Shown here in pieces: positions 4,052 to 6,245 of a stretch of DNA of 6,245 bases. Under the pieces are notes generated by a model. That model was not told where the DNA came from. It was given only the letters and a program-made list of their open reading frames with translations, and made no database searches. This DNA is from Nitrospirota bacterium (GTDB taxonomy: Bacteria > Nitrospirota_A > Leptospirillia > Leptospirillales > Leptospirillaceae): positions 1 to 6,245 of the forward strand of contig JAJYPO010000133.1 in the NCBI GenBank assembly GCA_021795275.1. Direction: 5' to 3'. The position numbers and the translations under genes are program-made. How positions within the stretch are numbered: position 1 is the stretch's first letter; each line of letters begins with the position of its first letter.

Positions 4052-5380
4052 ATGGAATGGATCGAGACCAGGCTCGACGATGCGATCTTTGAGTCCATGC
4101 TCTCCCCCCTTGTGCGCCAGGCCCTGGAAAAGCTCTTCCTTTCCGGGGACCCTCCGGGATCGGCGGACGGGGTCCAGAAAGGGTTTTTCGTGTTTCACAG
4201 GGAACTGGGCCTCCTTCTCCAGAACGCCCCCTCTCGGGCGGTCTTTCCGAAGATCCTTCCGGGGGCCGGATGGGAGGATCTGGCGGCGCTCCTCGAACGC
4301 GCGATGGTTCCCTCCGTGCGCCAGGAATTCCATGAAAAAGCCTTTGGGGACACTCCCAATTTCAGGGGGGCCTGGCGTCTCTTGCCCGACCGGGTCGAGA
4401 GAGCCTCGAGCCTCTTGCTTTGGGCCGGCCGCTTCGACTGGGGTCGTGCGGTTTTCGTGAGGACCGATCCGGAAGGGTCCTCCGAAGAAGCCCTGGCACG
4501 ATTCGACAAAAAAAACGAAGGGATCGAGGCCTTCCTGCGCCCTCTTCTCGACCGCTGGATGCTCGATGCGACCCTCGAAGTTTTCTGGAGCCGGATTCTC
4601 GAGAACATCCCGGAACCCTTTGTCCCTCTTGGGATCTCCTCGTCTCCCGGATGGCGCCGGGCAGTGCCGGTCCCGGCCTTATCCGGGACGGAGGGAGAGG
4701 GGGAGGCAATCCTCGTGGGCGATTACTGGAAAATTCCCGGGGAAGGATGGACCCGGACGCTCCTGAAGCCGGAGCGCCGCAAGAAGGCAGCGAGATCCTC
4801 ACCGGCGAGAACGGGGGCCGGGGAGGGTGGGACCTCTCTGGAGGTCCCGGCCGATCTTTGGGGGTTTTTTGACCTTGGAATCGTCCGCTTTCCTTCGGAA
4901 GTCGTCAGGAACTTCGATATCCCGGACTTTCTGTCGAAGCTTCGACGCGCGAGGATGCTCGCCCTCCGCTCCCTCTTCGGACACCTCCTCTACCCCGGGC
5001 CGATCGCCTTTCTCTCCTGGTGGCTTCCCGAAGACGAATGTTTCGATCTGAAGATGTTGAGGGAGCTTCCCTCCCTGGGCCCGCCATCCATGATGGAGGA
5101 CGCCCTCGCGACGCTTCTTCTTCCCTCCCAGGATTCCCTGAAGAAAGTCGAGGAGAGGCTCCGGCCGGCCGACCTTCTTTTTCAGGACCCCAAAAAATCC
5201 GGACAGATCCACCTCTTCCTCCGAGGTTGCTCACCCGAGCGGGCGAAGACCAGCGTCCTCCCCCGTCTTCTCAAAGTCGAGGGAATGACGGAAAGGAGTA
5301 TCTTGGGCGCGGGATCGCTCCGGGAATTCCTGGCGGCCCAGGGAATCCCGCTCTCGAACAGGAAGGCGGCGCCTTCATGA
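4052..5380 (+). CDS. conserved-looking hypothetical protein, 442 aa, unknown family
   Basis: I do not recognise this protein. The start at 4052 follows a strong Shine-Dalgarno, and the codon usage is like that of its neighbours, so it is very likely real. It looks soluble: there is no signal peptide and no clear membrane span. The N-terminal part (about 1-235) is helical and rich in Leu and Trp, with segments such as LLWAGRFDWGRAVF and LLDRWMLDATLEVFW. Around 238-262 is a basic, low-complexity linker (PERRKK, Ala/Ser/Gly-rich) that probably separates two domains. The C-terminal part (about 266-442) is again mostly helical, with LWGFFDLG, FLSKLRRARMLALRSLFG and a final block of short helices starting at SLKKVEERL. 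The stop overlaps the start of the SprT-like gene (ATGA), so the two are probably translated together; any shared role is inference only. Confidence 0.85.
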   Translation: MEWIETRLDDAIFESMLSPLVRQALEKLFLSGDPPGSADGVQKGFFVFHRELGLLLQNAPSRAVFPKILPGAGWEDLAALLERAMVPSVRQEFHEKAFGDTPNFRGAWRLLPDRVERASSLLLWAGRFDWGRAVFVRTDPEGSSEEALARFDKKNEGIEAFLRPLLDRWMLDATLEVFWSRILENIPEPFVPLGISSSPGWRRAVPVPALSGTEGEGEAILVGDYWKIPGEGWTRTLLKPERRKKAARSSPARTGAGEGGTSLEVPADLWGFFDLGIVRFPSEVVRNFDIPDFLSKLRRARMLALRSLFGHLLYPGPIAFLSWWLPEDECFDLKMLRELPSLGPPSMMEDALATLLLPSQDSLKKVEERLRPADLLFQDPKKSGQIHLFLRGCSPERAKTSVLPRLLKVEGMTERSILGAGSLREFLAAQGIPLSNRKAAPS

Positions 5381-5994
5381 GCGCCCCCCTTCCGCCTTCG
5401 GGAGGACGGTTTTTCCCCGTTCCCTACCCGGTCCTTATGGGGGAGCTTTTGAGGGTCGAAGGGATCATCCGGGAGGCGGCCGGTCTCGACCTGACCTTTT
5501 CCGACGGACGGGCCGGCTCCCTCCGCTTCGACATGCGGGGACTCCGGGCCGGACTCTTTTCTGTCCGCATCCATCCCGGGGGACGGTCCTGCGAGATCGC
5601 CCTTCGCTTCAACGGAGGAATCATCGAACGTGTGGGAGAAGGAGTTTTTCTGCCGACTATCGCCCACGAATATGCCCATGCCGTGGTGTTCCATCTGAGG
5701 CGGAAGGCCTGGAGGAACAGGGATCGTGAAGATTTTAGGCCTCATGGGGGGGTTTGGCGCTCTCTGATGGGCCTCTTCGGACATCCTCCCGAACGGTGCC
5801 ACGACTATCCGGTCACGCCCGCCCGGACGGGAAAGATTTTCGCATACCGCTGTGTCGACTGCCTGCGGGAGTTTCTGTTGGGGGTGGTGCGTCACGAGCG
5901 GCTTCTCCGCAACCCCGGATACCTTGTCTGCGGAAAATGCCGCGGAGGACTTGAGCGCCTGCAGGAGAACCCGGCCGGACCGGCCACCAGGTAG
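5377..5994 (+). CDS. SprT-like zinc metalloprotease domain protein
   Basis: SprT-like proteins are related to the eukaryotic DNA-protein crosslink protease Spartan; bacterial members are poorly characterised. The 205-residue product has the zinc protease motif HEYAH (97-101, with His97, Glu98 and His101), and PHGGVWRSLM supplies the likely third ligand His123, as in HG-x-x-W of SprT. A C-terminal zinc ribbon has YRCVDC (Cys159, Cys162), RHERLLRNPGY and CGKC (Cys185, Cys188). The spacing, the CHDYPV segment and the RH-R block between the CXXC pairs match the SprT layout. It is longer than E. coli SprT (about 165), mainly through an N-terminal extension of about 40 residues. ATG 5377 is chosen for the 4-bp ATGA overlap with the upstream gene. 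All expected ligands are present, so it is probably active; its substrate is unknown. Confidence 0.92.
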   Translation: MSAPLPPSGGRFFPVPYPVLMGELLRVEGIIREAAGLDLTFSDGRAGSLRFDMRGLRAGLFSVRIHPGGRSCEIALRFNGGIIERVGEGVFLPTIAHEYAHAVVFHLRRKAWRNRDREDFRPHGGVWRSLMGLFGHPPERCHDYPVTPARTGKIFAYRCVDCLREFLLGVVRHERLLRNPGYLVCGKCRGGLERLQENPAGPATR

Positions 5995-5997
5995 CTG

Positions 5998-6245
5998 TCA
6001 TCCCCGGGAGGGGATCCCTCCATGGAAGAGAAGTGTGGCCAGGCAGGCGGAGAGGAATCGGGAGCGGGGAGGGTCGCTCCGGGAAGTCAGGATCACCGGA
6101 ACCCTTGCACCGAGGATGAGTCCGGCCAGGGTGGCGCCGGCCAGGTATTCCAGATCCTTTGCCAGGATGTTCCCCGAGACGAGGTCGGGGACGAGGAGGA
6201 TGTCGGCCTCTCCCGAGACGGGGCTGTCGAGCTCCTTGGAGATCG
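5998..6245 (-). CDS. phosphate acetyl/butyryltransferase family protein, C-terminal end
   Basis: Read on the minus strand from 6243 down to the TGA at 6000-5998, the last 81 codons of a gene are visible; the rest lies beyond the window. Family enzymes interconvert acyl-CoA plus phosphate with acyl phosphate plus CoA. Visible blocks are GEADILLVPDLVSGN, LAKDLEYLAGATLAGLILGA and RVPVILTSRSD, matching the conserved C-terminal half of the Pta/Ptb fold. The TSRSD block and overall pattern look closer to phosphate butyryltransferase-like proteins than to E. coli Pta, but substrate specificity cannot be decided from this piece. The stop faces the SprT-like gene with only three bases between the two stop codons. 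Confidence 0.88.
   Translation of the reverse strand, partial: ISKELDSPVSGEADILLVPDLVSGNILAKDLEYLAGATLAGLILGARVPVILTSRSDPPRSRFLSACLATLLFHGGIPSRG

Noticed and set aside
5020..5376. Longer N-terminal frame for the SprT-like protein
   Set aside because: It overlaps the 442-aa gene completely, is low-complexity Pro/Arg/Gly sequence, and the ATGA overlap at 5377 gives a normal start.
5973..6018. Bidirectional intrinsic terminator at the convergent ends
   Set aside because: The inverted repeats at 5973-5985, 6001-6014 and 6011-6018 are GC-rich but lie in coding sequence and no T or A tract follows on either strand.

Overview
The window is a compact, high-GC bacterial chromosome segment with short intergenic gaps and several overlapping start/stop codons. 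The organism cannot be named from sequence alone. The aroA-cmk-plsC order, the class II type AroA and the metabolic gene content would suit a Gram-negative-like lineage such as Nitrospirae/Leptospirillum or a related group, but that is a guess from gene style, not a match.

Left block (1-2216, + strand): a tightly overlapping housekeeping operon. It holds the 3' part of aroA (EPSP synthase, shikimate pathway), cmk (cytidylate kinase) and a plsC-type 1-acyl-glycerol-3-phosphate acyltransferase. aroA and cmk overlap by 4 bp and cmk and plsC by 25 bp. A short GC hairpin followed by TTTT lies immediately after plsC.

Middle block (2217-4004): an accessory patch. It starts with a two-gene MNT/HEPN toxin-antitoxin module, with a minimal nucleotidyltransferase followed by a HEPN protein bearing the R-X4-H-X-Y motif. 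Next is a decayed IS200/IS605/IS1341-type element. What remains is a frameshifted, internally deleted C-terminal piece of TnpB, then a run of four hairpins, then a typical right end. This right end abuts, at a codon boundary, the 5' end of a truncated diguanylate cyclase gene. That gene keeps an intact GGDEF domain and only the last helix of what looks like a GAF domain. The transposon end appears to supply the ribosome binding site of the truncated gene. The hairpin run resembles an omegaRNA (right-end RNA) locus that has outlived its nuclease.

Right block (4005-6245): a 442-aa protein of unknown family with a strong Shine-Dalgarno sequence, coupled by an ATGA overlap to a SprT-like zinc metalloprotease gene. 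On the minus strand, converging with only 3 bp between stop codons, is the C-terminal end of a phosphate acetyl/butyryltransferase. No tRNA, rRNA or CRISPR array was seen.
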